Shown here in pieces: positions 24,654 through 33,736 of a DNA stretch of 64,000 nucleotides. This DNA comes from Allorhodopirellula heiligendammensis (GTDB taxonomy: Bacteria; Planctomycetota; Planctomycetia; Pirellulales; Pirellulaceae). A model generated the notes under the pieces. That model made no database searches and was not told the origin of the DNA. It saw only the letters and a list, made by a program, of their open reading frames with translations. Made by a program: the position numbers and the translations under genes. Where the stretch lies: the NCBI RefSeq assembly GCF_007860105.1, contig NZ_SJPU01000002.1, forward strand, positions 1,477,739 through 1,541,738, given 5' to 3'. Every line of letters begins with the position of its first letter. Position 1 is the first letter of the stretch.

Positions 24654-25727
24654 TTAACGGCCCATGTGGCGATGCTCGGTGTTTTTCCACTGGGGTGCGG
24701 AAATGATTCGCAACAACGAAATATTGATCGGTTTGCGTAGTTCGCTTCCTGGTGGCATTGCGATGGCATGCGACTCCTCTTGAAACAGCACGGGCAATAC
24801 TTCCGCGAGACCCGAAAAACGGTCATGGATCTCATATCGCATGGTAGGATAATCGTAGACCACGGCATCGATGTCATGATGGATGAGTGCATGGAGTGCT
24901 GCCTGTGCGGTCGGGAATACTTGGAATCCGTATCCATGCATTCGCAAATAAGATTCGCCCTCAGAGTGCAGTACGGTGCCTGTCCGTACCCTCGAGAGGT
25001 CCGCGGGTGAGTGGATGGGCGAATCGAGTTGCAGCACAGTCATCTGGGCCGCGATCGAACCGGTGACAATGGTCAAGCTGACCACACCGATCAGCATCCA
25101 GAAAACGGCCAGCACGCGTCCGGCGAGGGTGCGGGGCGTTTTGTCGCCGTAGCCCACCGTGGTCATGGTCACCACTGCCCACCAGATGCCGTGGCCCAGT
25201 CCGTCGAGAACGCCGCCGAAGTGATCGGGGTTGTGTTGCCGTTCCGCCAACCACATGAAACCACCGATGCAAACTGTGACGGTGATGAAAAATGCAAGTA
25301 GCGACAGAAACTGCCTCGCTAGCAATTGGATGAGATCCACTCCCCAATCCTGGCGATACGCTTTGCGGACCGCGATACCCAGTCCAGACGAGTAGAACGG
25401 ATGCGAAAAATCGAGTACCCGCTCCCGTTCCGATGTCACGGCGGTCGCCGCTACCGCAGCATCGACGTCGCCACGTTGTGTTGCGGCGATGAGATCGCCC
25501 GGTTCCATCTCTAGGAACTCAAAATCCCAGTTGTTGTCGCTGGCAATCTCACGCCACAATTCCACGCTGACCCCATCCCAGGATCCGTCGGCCAGTTTCA
25601 TTGCAAACGGAGGGGCGTGCTGAGTACCGATGACCAGGATTGGGGGCTCACTCTGGTTCGATTGCGCGAAGGCAGGAATTACGCAGACCAGCAGGTGAAC
25701 ACAGATTCCTAGTAACAGTCGAGTCAT
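24654..25727 (-). CDS. GluR0-like ligand-gated potassium channel
   Basis: A 357-residue membrane protein built like prokaryotic ionotropic glutamate receptors: a periplasmic amino-acid-binding domain split by a pore. After a signal peptide (1-21, ending IPAFAQ) lobe 1 covers about 28-125 (LVIGTQHAPPFAM, WDGVSVELWREIA, AVTSERERVLDFSHPFY with the Arg that holds the ligand carboxylate). Helix 1 is at about 138-160, the pore loop GIWWAVVTMTTVGYGD at 180-195 with potassium selectivity filter TVGYG (190-194), and helix 2 at about 203-228. Lobe 2 covers 236-345 (DLSRVRTGTV, DAVVYDYP). The order S1-M1-P-M2-S2 and the filter match GluR0. The ligand is probably an amino acid. The ATG at 25727 gives the signal peptide; the upstream extension is not plausible. 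Confidence 0.9.
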   Translation of the reverse strand: MTRLLLGICVHLLVCVIPAFAQSNQSEPPILVIGTQHAPPFAMKLADGSWDGVSVELWREIASDNNWDFEFLEMEPGDLIAATQRGDVDAAVAATAVTSERERVLDFSHPFYSSGLGIAVRKAYRQDWGVDLIQLLARQFLSLLAFFITVTVCIGGFMWLAERQHNPDHFGGVLDGLGHGIWWAVVTMTTVGYGDKTPRTLAGRVLAVFWMLIGVVSLTIVTGSIAAQMTVLQLDSPIHSPADLSRVRTGTVLHSEGESYLRMHGYGFQVFPTAQAALHALIHHDIDAVVYDYPTMRYEIHDRFSGLAEVLPVLFQEESHAIAMPPGSELRKPINISLLRIISAPQWKNTEHRHMGR

Positions 25728-25938
25728 TGGCAGTTTTCTTCCAGGAGATCCACACCGGGGGATGATTGATTGTGCACGTTTTATCGCGAGCGGGATTATT
25801 AGAGAGTAGCCGGTGGTCGAACGCAGCGAATCCCACCGGTATGCTAGCTTGAACAACTCACTGTCAATTCTCTGGGAACCTGTTGCTGCTCGCATCGATA
25901 GGCAGGGGATCCGCCCGCTCGTCTCCGTTTAATTCGCT

Positions 25939-26997
25939 ATGTCTGACTCCACTTCTCTACCCCAGATCGACCAAGAAATCCTCGCACTGATCGATCGTCG
26001 CCAACAGTTGGTAGCGACGCAGTTGGGTGGGGAAGATCGGTCCGGAGGGCTGCCAGCGGCGCTGGCGGATGCGGAAAAGGTGGCCGAAAAGATCAGTTTA
26101 ACTGCCCAAACTGGGGTCTCCGTGAATGCGCGGCGGTCGATTTTACGCCACATCGTTTCGGCTTGTTACCAAGCATCCAAGCCGGAATTGGTCGCGTTTC
26201 TCGGTCCTGTTGATAGTTACAGCCACTTGGCCGCGCTGGAGTACTTTGGTGGCGGGACCGATTTGTCGCCTGTTTCGTCGATCGGTGCTGTGTTCGATGC
26301 CGTCAGCCGGGGCGATTGTGGGCATGGAATTGTGCCGATCGAGAACAGCACTGATGGCCGAATCGTTGACACGCTCGGTCGTCTGGCGCAGGGACACGTC
26401 AACATTACCGGTGAACTGCTGCTCGCGATTCACCACAATCTGCTTTCTCTCAGTCCGCGTGAGGAGATCAGGCAGGTCCACAGCAAGCCGCAAGCTTTGT
26501 CGCAGTGCCGGGGCTGGTTGGCTGACCATTTGCCCGGTGTGGAACTGGTGGAAACCGCGTCGACGGCTGCGGCTGCCGAGGCGGCCGCGGCCACACCCGG
26601 CATTGCGGCGGTAGCAAGTTTGGCGGCGGCAACTCGGTATGGACTCGGGGTGGTTCAAGCCTCCATCGAGGACAATCGTCACAATGTCACCCGCTTTGCC
26701 GTGCTTGGGTCGGGGGCGCCCGAACCGACGGGGGACGACAAAACGACACTGTTGTTTGAGGTGCAGCACCGCCCAGGGGCCCTAGCCGATGTGATGGGAA
26801 TCGTTCGCGACCATGGATTGAATTTGACATGGATTGAGTCATTTCCGCAGCCGGGACGACCGAATGAATATTTTTTCATCGTCGAATTTCCCGGCCACCA
26901 AGCCGAACGAGCAGTCGCCGGCGTGATCGCGACACTGCGGCAGCAAACCCAGCACCTCGCCGTACTGGGTAGCTACCCACAGGGGCGAAAGGTGTAG
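25939..26997 (+). CDS. pheA: Chorismate mutase / prephenate dehydratase (P-protein)
   Basis: A 352-residue bifunctional enzyme making phenylpyruvate for phenylalanine synthesis. Chorismate mutase helices occupy about 1-80 (IDQEILALIDRRQQLV). The prephenate dehydratase domain (about 88-265) shows VAFLGPVDSYSHLAAL, GIVPIENSTDGRI, VHSKPQALSQC and DNRHNVTRFAVLG, the TRF motif being catalytic. The ACT regulatory domain (about 275-345) shows HRPGALADVMGI and LTWIESFPQPGRPNEYFFIVE, the phenylalanine-sensing ESRP-like segment here being ESFP. The domain order and length match the standard P-protein. It stands alone, divergent from the channel gene. Confidence 0.96.
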   Translation: MSDSTSLPQIDQEILALIDRRQQLVATQLGGEDRSGGLPAALADAEKVAEKISLTAQTGVSVNARRSILRHIVSACYQASKPELVAFLGPVDSYSHLAALEYFGGGTDLSPVSSIGAVFDAVSRGDCGHGIVPIENSTDGRIVDTLGRLAQGHVNITGELLLAIHHNLLSLSPREEIRQVHSKPQALSQCRGWLADHLPGVELVETASTAAAAEAAAATPGIAAVASLAAATRYGLGVVQASIEDNRHNVTRFAVLGSGAPEPTGDDKTTLLFEVQHRPGALADVMGIVRDHGLNLTWIESFPQPGRPNEYFFIVEFPGHQAERAVAGVIATLRQQTQHLAVLGSYPQGRKV

Positions 26998-27125
26998 CTG
27001 CCAGCGAATGGCTGGATGAGCTCGTTTGATTTCGCCGGAGCGTGAAGTCGACGCTCGGGCGGGGATGGGCAAGTGGAATTCCATGTCTTTGTTGTTTTGC
27101 GATTGCGAAAGTCCGCCCTTTCCCC

Positions 27126-27154
27126 TTGATAATTCTGCGCCGGCCATTCACAAT
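27126..27154 (+). promoter_or_regulatory. Possible sigma-70 promoter of rpsD
   Basis: TTGATA at 27126-27131 and CACAAT at 27149-27154 are separated by exactly 17 bases. The site lies 122 bases upstream of the rpsD start, compatible with a leader. Match to consensus is moderate. Confidence 0.3.
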
Positions 27155-27275
27155 CCCCGCTCGAATTTTCACAAAAGTTCGTTTTTCCTGAATTCAGGCG
27201 AGACCGTCTGGGGCTGATTGTCGATCCCCACCACGCCGATCTCGCCGTCCCACCCCCGAATCGAGAACGAAATAG

Positions 27276-27884
27276 ATGGGTCATTACACAGGTCCGAAAG
27301 CCCGCATTAACCGTCGTTTGGGCACGATGCTCTACGAAACATCCGGTGCCGCCCGCGCCCTCGATCGGCGAAATACGCCTCCCGGGATGCACGTCCGCGG
27401 CCGCCGACCGAGCGTCTACGGCTTGGCGTTGATGGAAAAGCAAAAGATCAAGCACTATTATGGGTTGGGCGAACGTCAGCTACGCCGTTACTTCGATAAC
27501 GTAGGCCGCAAATCTGGCAACACCGGTGAGTTGTTGCTGCTGATGTGCGAGAGCCGCTTGGACAACGTCGTCCGCCGTGTCGGCTTCACCAAGACTCGCC
27601 CGCAAGCCCGCCAGGGCATCGTTCACGGTCACTTCTGCGTCAACGGTATCAAGGTCACCAAGCCCGGTTACCTGCTGCGATCCGGTGACATCATCGAAGT
27701 CCGCGGTCGTGAAAACCTCAAAAACCTGTATCGCGGCGTGATCGCCAACTCCCCGCCAGACGGTCTGGATTGGGTGTCCTTTGACAGCGAAGGCCTGCGA
27801 GCGACCGTGTTGAGCTTGCCGAGTGCGGTCGACATCAGTTTGCCCGTCGATGCTAATAGCGTCGTCGAATTCTTGTCTCGCTAA
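27276..27884 (+). CDS. rpsD: 30S ribosomal protein S4
   Basis: A 202-residue primary 16S rRNA-binding protein. The N terminus GPKARINRRLG, the segment KQKIKHYYGLGERQLRRYF, and the S4 RNA-binding domain at about 92-155 (ESRLDNVVRRVGFTKTRPQARQGIVHGHFCVNG) identify it. It is the zinc-less form: the N-terminal cysteines of the C+ type are missing. It stands alone rather than in an rpsM-rpsK-rpoA cluster within this window. A hairpin follows its stop. Confidence 0.97.
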   Translation: MGHYTGPKARINRRLGTMLYETSGAARALDRRNTPPGMHVRGRRPSVYGLALMEKQKIKHYYGLGERQLRRYFDNVGRKSGNTGELLLLMCESRLDNVVRRVGFTKTRPQARQGIVHGHFCVNGIKVTKPGYLLRSGDIIEVRGRENLKNLYRGVIANSPPDGLDWVSFDSEGLRATVLSLPSAVDISLPVDANSVVEFLSR

Positions 27885-27912
27885 AGTAGCGACGACGCTT
27901 CGGATTCAAGTC

Positions 27913-27934
27913 GCCACGCTCAACCGGGCGTGGC
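27913..27934 (+). terminator. Stem-loop after rpsD
   Basis: GCCACGC at 27913-27919 pairs perfectly with GCGTGGC at 27928-27934 around an 8-base loop, 28 bases after the rpsD stop. There is no T-tract, so it may be a transcript-stabilising or processing hairpin and not a true terminator. Confidence 0.4.
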
Positions 27935-27974
27935 CTGCGGGGCTCGTATTTCGCCGTAACCCATTTTTCTGATT

Positions 27975-28027
27975 GGCCGGTTCCCGCCGGCCGCTCGAAC
28001 CAGGTCGATGGCCGGTGGGAGCCGGCC
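27975..28027. repeat. Pair of GGCCGG-type palindromes forming a larger hairpin
   Basis: GGCCGG-TTCCCG-CCGGCC at 27975-27992 and GGCCGG-TGGGAG-CCGGCC at 28010-28027 are each palindromic and are nearly complementary to each other, so the whole block can fold as one long stem. The same core recurs at 11274-11291. It lies between rpsD and lpdA. Confidence 0.7.
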
Positions 28028-28158
28028 CTACGGTAGCTCGCCATCTCGAAAACCAAGGTGCGACGGAATACGATCGCTTCATGCAATTCATCTGCCGCCC
28101 TCTGGGCTGAGAAGCCTACGTTCCTTCACTTCTCTTTCTCGCAACCTGTTTTCACATC

Positions 28159-29595
28159 ATGCACAGTCCCGTTGTTGTTCTCGGTGGTGGTCCCGGTGGT
28201 TATGCGGCCGCTTTTCTTGCAGCTGACGAAGGTCTCGATGTCACCATTGTCGAAGCTGAATCCCGCTTGGGTGGCACGTGTCTGCTGCGTGGCTGTATTC
28301 CCAGCAAGGCTCTGTTGCACCTGGCCAAGGTGATTCATGAAGTCGAAGAGTTGAAAGCGGATTGGGGTGTGGAGTATGCGGGCGAACCATCGATCAACGT
28401 CGATGCCGTGCGTGGCCGCAAGGAAAAGGTGATCTCGAACCTCACCGGTGGGTTGGCTCAGATCGCCAAGCGACGGAATGTGACTGTCATTCAGGCGCGG
28501 GGCTCATTCGTCAGTTCGGGCGAGCTCAAGCTCGAAGGTGACCATGAATCGATTCCCGAAGGCGGTTCGATCACGTTCGATCACTGCATTTTGGCCACTG
28601 GCAGCGTGCCTGCCATGCCCCCCAGTTTTGACATTGGCAGCGACCGGGTCATGGACAGTACCGGCGCGTTGGCTCTTCAGGACATCCCTGAATCATTGCT
28701 CGTAATCGGTGGCGGTTACATCGGGCTGGAGATGGGGACGGTCTACGCGAGTCTCGGCTCAAAGGTGACGGTTGTTGAGTTGGCCGAAGGGTTGCTGCCG
28801 GGAGCGGACCGCGACCTGGTGAAACCGCTCGCAAAACGCGTGGATGCCATGTGTGAAGGCCGAGTTTATCTCAACACCAAGGTCGGTTCGATCAGCGAAG
28901 TCGATAACCAGGTCGAAGTGACTTTCGAAGGGCCGAACAAGTTCGGTCATGAGCGTTTTGATCGCGTGCTGGTCAGCGTGGGGCGTCGTCCGGTCACCCG
29001 CGGTCTGGGATTGGAAAACACCCAGGTCGTCGTCAATGAACGCGGCTTCGTGGTGTGCAACTCGCAACAACGCACTGCCGATCCCAAGATCTTCGCCATT
29101 GGCGACGTCGCTGGCGATCCCATGCTCGCCCACAAAGCCACCCACGAAGGGCGTGTCGCTGCCGAAGTAATCGCCGGTAAAGCAGCTGAATTCGATAAGA
29201 GAGCGATTCCCGCAGTTGTGTTCACCGATCCGGAAATTGCTTGGGCAGGGCTAACCGAAGAGGAAGCCAAACGCGACGGTCGTGAGGTCAGCGTGGCTGT
29301 ATATCCATGGGTCGCTAGCGGGCGTGCCCAGGCCCTCAATATTACTGATGGCTTGACTAAGTGGCTGATTGATCCCGAAACCAACCGAGTGCTCGGATGC
29401 GGCATCGTCGGTAGCGGCGCGGGCGAATTGATTGCTGAGGCTGTATTGGCAATTGAGATGGGGTGCGAGGTCTCAGATATCGCGGAGACGGTCCACGCGC
29501 ACCCCACGCTCGGCGAAACACTGATGAATGCAGGCGAAATTTACTTCGGCACGGCAACCGAGATCTACAAGCCGAAGAAAAAAGCGAAAGCGTAA
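28159..29595 (+). CDS. lpdA: Dihydrolipoamide dehydrogenase
   Basis: A 478-residue FAD enzyme (E3) that reoxidises lipoamide for 2-oxoacid dehydrogenase and glycine cleavage complexes. It shows the FAD-binding VVVLGGGPGGYAAAF (5-19), the redox-active pair in GGTCLLRGCIPSK (C41, C46), the NAD-binding VIGGGYIGLEMGTVY near 185, the second FAD motif IFAIGDVAGDPMLAHKA near 312, and the C-terminal HAHPTLGE with the active-site His. The length is standard. No E1 or E2 genes are next to it. A 274-base gap with palindromes separates it from rpsD. Confidence 0.95.
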   Translation: MHSPVVVLGGGPGGYAAAFLAADEGLDVTIVEAESRLGGTCLLRGCIPSKALLHLAKVIHEVEELKADWGVEYAGEPSINVDAVRGRKEKVISNLTGGLAQIAKRRNVTVIQARGSFVSSGELKLEGDHESIPEGGSITFDHCILATGSVPAMPPSFDIGSDRVMDSTGALALQDIPESLLVIGGGYIGLEMGTVYASLGSKVTVVELAEGLLPGADRDLVKPLAKRVDAMCEGRVYLNTKVGSISEVDNQVEVTFEGPNKFGHERFDRVLVSVGRRPVTRGLGLENTQVVVNERGFVVCNSQQRTADPKIFAIGDVAGDPMLAHKATHEGRVAAEVIAGKAAEFDKRAIPAVVFTDPEIAWAGLTEEEAKRDGREVSVAVYPWVASGRAQALNITDGLTKWLIDPETNRVLGCGIVGSGAGELIAEAVLAIEMGCEVSDIAETVHAHPTLGETLMNAGEIYFGTATEIYKPKKKAKA

Positions 29596-29645
29596 GAAGG
29601 TCGCAGCTGGGGACCCTGTTCCCTCACGTATCGCCGCGCAAGGGG

Positions 29646-29699
29646 TCGTCGCCGGGCGGGGGATCGTCGCCGGGCGAAGGATCGTCGCCGGGCGATAAT
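29646..29699. repeat. Three tandem 18-base GC-rich units
   Basis: TCGTCGCCGGGCG followed by GGGGA, AAGGA or ATAAT occurs at 29646-29663, 29664-29681 and 29682-29699. The block lies between the converging lpdA and GH99-like genes. Its 18-base period keeps reading frame (SSPGxG), but no gene covers it on present evidence. Confidence 0.85.
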
Positions 29700-29718
29700 C
29701 CCTCGCACTGAACCCGGC

Positions 29719-31494
29719 CTACCGCAACTGATATCGGTACTGAAATCGGCCGCCCGGAGCCGCGTCGCCGTTGGTGTACGTGTCCATGATGTCGCCGGGC
29801 GATTGCGAGTTGTCGATCCATTTGAAGCCAATCGATGCACCGGATTCGGTGTGCTCGAAATAAGGGTTCAAAACACTCTTGGAAATCGCGACGTGCATAT
29901 GGTGGCCGTCCACACGAAAGCGGGCGCTGCCAGCCGGCTGCCAATTCCAATCGCCAGTCGATGATGTCACAGTATCGCCGCGAATCAGTAATTCGAATCC
30001 TTCCCAGTGCGAGGCTGTGGCTTTGGATTCAACACGCGGTGTAGCCACGTCGAGCAGTAACCACATCCAATTGGGGTCATGGGAATCTGTGATTGGCTCG
30101 CGGGTTCGCATGTAAAAGTAGAGGTTTTCCGCGTCCTCAGTGACCTTGGCGATATGAAAATCGTTGCGTCCGGAAGTCACGCGATAGTGATGCTGGCCGC
30201 AGCCAGGAAAATCGCGAGGCAGTGTATCGCAGAGATGATCAACGTAGACGGATTCAACGTCGTCCCACTGGCTCATCGGCCCCTCGATCTCGATTGTTTT
30301 TCCTTGCCGATTCGCGCTGGGCCCGGTTTCACGTTCGGGTGTCATGCCCTTGAAACGACGAATGTTCGCAGTAAGCTGCATGTAGTAATTATCGCCGTAG
30401 CCGCCTTTCATCATCTCGACATCTCGACTGGCCTCGAGATCAAATTGGTCGCAGAAGACGGGTGGTCCGGACGCTCCCGTGTTGAGCTGCATGGCAATCC
30501 ATTCGTTCCAGCCGGTCACGAAGGTGACCTCGGGATCGAGCTCGAGTGCTCCCTGCCATTGTTCCTCAAAATTCAGTCCGTACTGAAACGCATTGGGACG
30601 CGGGTCAACGGAGCCCCGGTGAAAGCTCCGGCCACGCGCCCGACCTGTGCTCATCATCTCTACCCGACCCGTTTTCTGATCGAGATTCTGGCCGACCGAT
30701 ACGCTGACCTGCTCCGGACGGGTAGGGTCTTGGTCGTACGAGTGCACCTGGGGATAGATCGCTTCCCAATGCCACGCGTTATGTGTGTTGACGAGCTCGA
30801 ATGGCCAGTGGGCTTTTCGCAGCGTGAAGAATTCAGCCACCTCCTGTGACGCCTTCGCAGGATCACAGATCAGCAACGGCTTGCCCTTCCATGCGAAGAA
30901 AAAGTCAGCGTGTTCTCCGGATTCGTAAAAGGCTTCGTAGATCCGCTGAGCCGTCCGCTCAGCGTGCGAGTTGACCATAAACGTTAGCTGCGGAGTGTGC
31001 TCACCTGCAGCATGCTTATCTGCCAGGATCCGCAGCATCTCGGTGATCACATTTTCATAAAACAGTCCGTTGGTCGCGTCGATCACTAAAAAGTCAACGC
31101 CTGCATCGGACAGCAGGTCAGCGTGCCGGCGAAGAATCCATGGATCGTCGCTGCGGTAGTAGCCGAACAGCGGTTCGCCCCAAAAGTGAAAGGCGTTCTT
31201 CTTGCCCCATGGTGGTGAGGCATTGGTCGTCATTGCGTCCGGGTGGTTCTGGAGGATCAGCGAGTTGTCATAGGCTGCGATATTTTGCATCCAGGCAAAA
31301 TAGAAGATGCCAACATATCTATCGCTTTGAAACGGCCGCACGTCGGCCGGGCTCGGCATTGCCCGGCCTAAGGCATCGCGGCCGAATAACGCCGGTGGTG
31401 CGGTGCTCTGACCAGGAGCCGCCGCCGCAGCGACGAGGGTGGCAGCTGCGACGATAGACAAACGCGACAATATGCGGAGAGATGGGGCGGGCAT
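29719..31494 (-). CDS. Secreted GH99/WbsX-like protein with a C-terminal CBM9-like domain
   Basis: A 591-residue exported protein. The signal peptide covers about 1-29 (SIVAAATLVAAAAAPGQS). The main domain (about 45-400) looks like a TIM-barrel of the GH99/GH71/WbsX type: VGIFYFAWMQNIAAYDN, WILRRHADLLSDAGVDFLVIDATNG, and the late VTGWNEWIAMQ, whose WNEW is shared by these families. The C-terminal 170 residues (NDFHIAKVTEDAENLYFYMRT and later beta-strands) resemble a CBM9-like binding domain. It probably acts on an external polysaccharide, in keeping with planctomycete lifestyles; substrate and bond are unknown. The ATG at 31494 gives the signal peptide; the open frame to 32037 is antisense-like overlap with the kinase gene. 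Confidence 0.7.
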   Translation of the reverse strand: MPAPSLRILSRLSIVAAATLVAAAAAPGQSTAPPALFGRDALGRAMPSPADVRPFQSDRYVGIFYFAWMQNIAAYDNSLILQNHPDAMTTNASPPWGKKNAFHFWGEPLFGYYRSDDPWILRRHADLLSDAGVDFLVIDATNGLFYENVITEMLRILADKHAAGEHTPQLTFMVNSHAERTAQRIYEAFYESGEHADFFFAWKGKPLLICDPAKASQEVAEFFTLRKAHWPFELVNTHNAWHWEAIYPQVHSYDQDPTRPEQVSVSVGQNLDQKTGRVEMMSTGRARGRSFHRGSVDPRPNAFQYGLNFEEQWQGALELDPEVTFVTGWNEWIAMQLNTGASGPPVFCDQFDLEASRDVEMMKGGYGDNYYMQLTANIRRFKGMTPERETGPSANRQGKTIEIEGPMSQWDDVESVYVDHLCDTLPRDFPGCGQHHYRVTSGRNDFHIAKVTEDAENLYFYMRTREPITDSHDPNWMWLLLDVATPRVESKATASHWEGFELLIRGDTVTSSTGDWNWQPAGSARFRVDGHHMHVAISKSVLNPYFEHTESGASIGFKWIDNSQSPGDIMDTYTNGDAAPGGRFQYRYQLR

Positions 31495-31720
31495 TTCAGG
31501 CGGGAGATGGGAGGCAGGCGGTGGGGAGATTGGAGGTGGGCCATCCATTCTACCGTTTGCGGTGCATCGCGATACCGGATTTGCCGGTGCGAACCTTGCG
31601 CCGGCCAGAGGACGCCGGTCGGCGCCTTTCCTTGTAAAATGCACGCAGCCCACCAACCGCTGAGTTGATGACCGAGACCCCAGGAAACGGATCGGTCTCA
31701 GGCGGGGAAAAGGTTCTATC

Positions 31721-33505
31721 CTACGTTTGCGTGTCGTGGATGCTCTGCTCGTTAACATCGGTGGTAACGTTCGGCAGGACCATCCGGAAGCACGCTCCCC
31801 CTTGCGGGGTGTTGGAAACTTCCACGCTACCTCCGTGCTCCTGCATGATCTTGGCGGTGACGGGCAGCCCGAGTCCGGTACCGCGAGCACCTTTCTTCGA
31901 TTCAAAGAGCGAAAAAATCTGCTCGCGTTCATCTTCGGGGACCCCATCGCCATCGTCTTCGACGTCGATGATCCAGCCGATCGCGGGGTCGAAGCGGCTG
32001 GCGACGCGAACGATTGACGCAGCAGCGTCAATCGCATTGGTGATCAGGTTCAAGAGTGCTCGATGAATGGCGTCGGGATCGAAACTCGCCATCGGGAGGT
32101 GTTCGTCCAATTGGAAACGTAACTCGGTCGCCGCATCGTTAGCGCGACCCTGCATCAAATCCAGCACGTCGCGAATGGTGTCATTCAGGTCTGCTTCGAC
32201 TCGCTGTGGTTCTCGCTCTTTTGAGAACGTGAGCATATCGAGTACGAGGTTGCTGATCCGTTCTTGATTACGGTCAACGATGGCCCAACCCCGGCGGATG
32301 GTCTCGGTCTCGTTTTTCGCTAATCCCGATTCGATTAGATAGCTGCCCCCTCGCACGCCTTGCAGGATATTTTTGATGTGATGGGAGAGCGTCGCAATCG
32401 TTTGGCCCATTGCGGCAAGGCGTTCACCCTGCAGGAGCGCTGAGTAGTAAAAGGTGTCCTCGATTGCCAATGCCGCTTGATGCCCGATCGCTGTGATCAA
32501 CTTGAGGTGCTCATCGTGAAAGCGCGTGGCCCCTTTCTTTTTGATCCATTCACCTGGCGGCGTGTAAGTATCGACGTAAAGCGCGCCGACGACGTCATAG
32601 CGTCCTTGGAGCGGCACGCACAGAGCTTCGCGAACGCCGCCCTGCACGATGGACGCAGCACTTTCAAATCGTTCGTCGTCGACCGCATCGCTCGTCCGCA
32701 CCCCTTCTTTGTGCTGCATGACATAGTCGAGAATCGTGTGACTGATCGTGATGCGGCCGGGTGGCTTGGACCGGGTTTGCAGATTCGTTGGCGCAGACCC
32801 GCTGTGATCGCGGTCGCAACGGGCAGCAGGGGTCATGCGTTTAGTCTCGGGATCACGCAGCATCACACAGCCGCGATCGGCTTCCACCCAGTCAAAGATT
32901 AGCTTCAGCACGCGATCGAGAACTTCATTGAGGTCGTCGGTCCGGCCGACGGCCAAGGCGGTCAGGTACATCACCTCGAGCGACTGGTCAGTGTCGAGGA
33001 AATGTCCTGGCGCTGTGGCGACGGGCTCCTGCTGCGGGGACTCGGGGCGACTGGGGTGTCGCTCAGCTAATTCGCTGGACGTCGATCCGGAAGCTCCCGG
33101 GGTGCGGGAGAAGCGGTCACGCGAGAACGACGATACAATGCGACTGGCATCGCCGCCTTGGACCTGCCGGACGATGTCCACACCGTGGGCGGCGCCCATC
33201 GCCGCAGCGTTACCGGTGCCGGTGAAAATTAATAGCGTGCCCCCAATCTCAATCCGGTCGCCGCTGACGAGGTCCTGCCGCGAGATCCTGTCACCGTTGA
33301 CGTGTGTGCCATTACTGCTGCCCAGATCGATCAACTCGTAGCGGCCGGTGGCAAAATCACAGCGGACCTCGGCATGGCCCCGAGATGCCTCGTTGTCAAG
33401 CAGTTGGATATCGTTGGTCGAATCGCGACCCAACCGTTGGACCGGTGCCGCGAGCGGGAAGTGCTTACCCTGGTCGCGCCCTCGAATAACGAACAGCGAG
33501 GCCAT
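31721..33505 (-). CDS. FHA-GAF sensor histidine kinase
   Basis: A 594-residue cytoplasmic kinase. The FHA domain covers about 20-95 (RLGRDSTNDIQLLD, SRGHAEV, DLGSSNGTHVNGDRI), which reads phosphothreonine. The GAF domain lies at about 200-365 (GRTDDLNEVLDRVLKLIF, GCVMLRD, ALCVPLQGRYDVVGALYVD). The kinase core follows: dimerisation helix with the phospho-acceptor His in TLSHHIKNILQGVRGG near 405, then the ATPase with N box NLITNAIDAAA, G1 DDGDGVPEDE and G2 GTGLGLPVTAKIMQEHGG. The ATG at 33505 begins MASLFVIRG, the normal FHA start. There is no adjacent response regulator. The FHA domain suggests cross-talk with the Ser/Thr kinases of this organism. Confidence 0.93.
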   Translation of the reverse strand: MASLFVIRGRDQGKHFPLAAPVQRLGRDSTNDIQLLDNEASRGHAEVRCDFATGRYELIDLGSSNGTHVNGDRISRQDLVSGDRIEIGGTLLIFTGTGNAAAMGAAHGVDIVRQVQGGDASRIVSSFSRDRFSRTPGASGSTSSELAERHPSRPESPQQEPVATAPGHFLDTDQSLEVMYLTALAVGRTDDLNEVLDRVLKLIFDWVEADRGCVMLRDPETKRMTPAARCDRDHSGSAPTNLQTRSKPPGRITISHTILDYVMQHKEGVRTSDAVDDERFESAASIVQGGVREALCVPLQGRYDVVGALYVDTYTPPGEWIKKKGATRFHDEHLKLITAIGHQAALAIEDTFYYSALLQGERLAAMGQTIATLSHHIKNILQGVRGGSYLIESGLAKNETETIRRGWAIVDRNQERISNLVLDMLTFSKEREPQRVEADLNDTIRDVLDLMQGRANDAATELRFQLDEHLPMASFDPDAIHRALLNLITNAIDAAASIVRVASRFDPAIGWIIDVEDDGDGVPEDEREQIFSLFESKKGARGTGLGLPVTAKIMQEHGGSVEVSNTPQGGACFRMVLPNVTTDVNEQSIHDTQT

Positions 33506-33736
33506 GACGGAGTGGTTCCTGGGGAGTTTAGCGAATCTGGGCAGGTATGAGCGAAAAGTGGCAGACTCTTTTCGGATAGGCACACAAGATAGCTTGTCAG
33601 CAAGCCCAATGTTTGACTACCGTCGGACTTTTCTTGATTTGCCGAATTTGAGCTCTTGCCAGCGTTTTTGTGTGTTCTCGCTATGTTTTCCTCCTCTCAA
33701 TTCCGACTTGGCTGTCGAGAAAAACAGAGTGAGGTT

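Noticed and set aside
26143-26769. 208-codon minus-strand frame across pheA
   Set aside because: It is antisense to the prephenate dehydratase domain and looks like random Arg/Gln/His-rich sequence.
31495-32037. N-terminal extension of the GH99-like protein
   Set aside because: It overlaps the histidine kinase ATPase domain on the same strand in another frame; the signal peptide begins at 31494.
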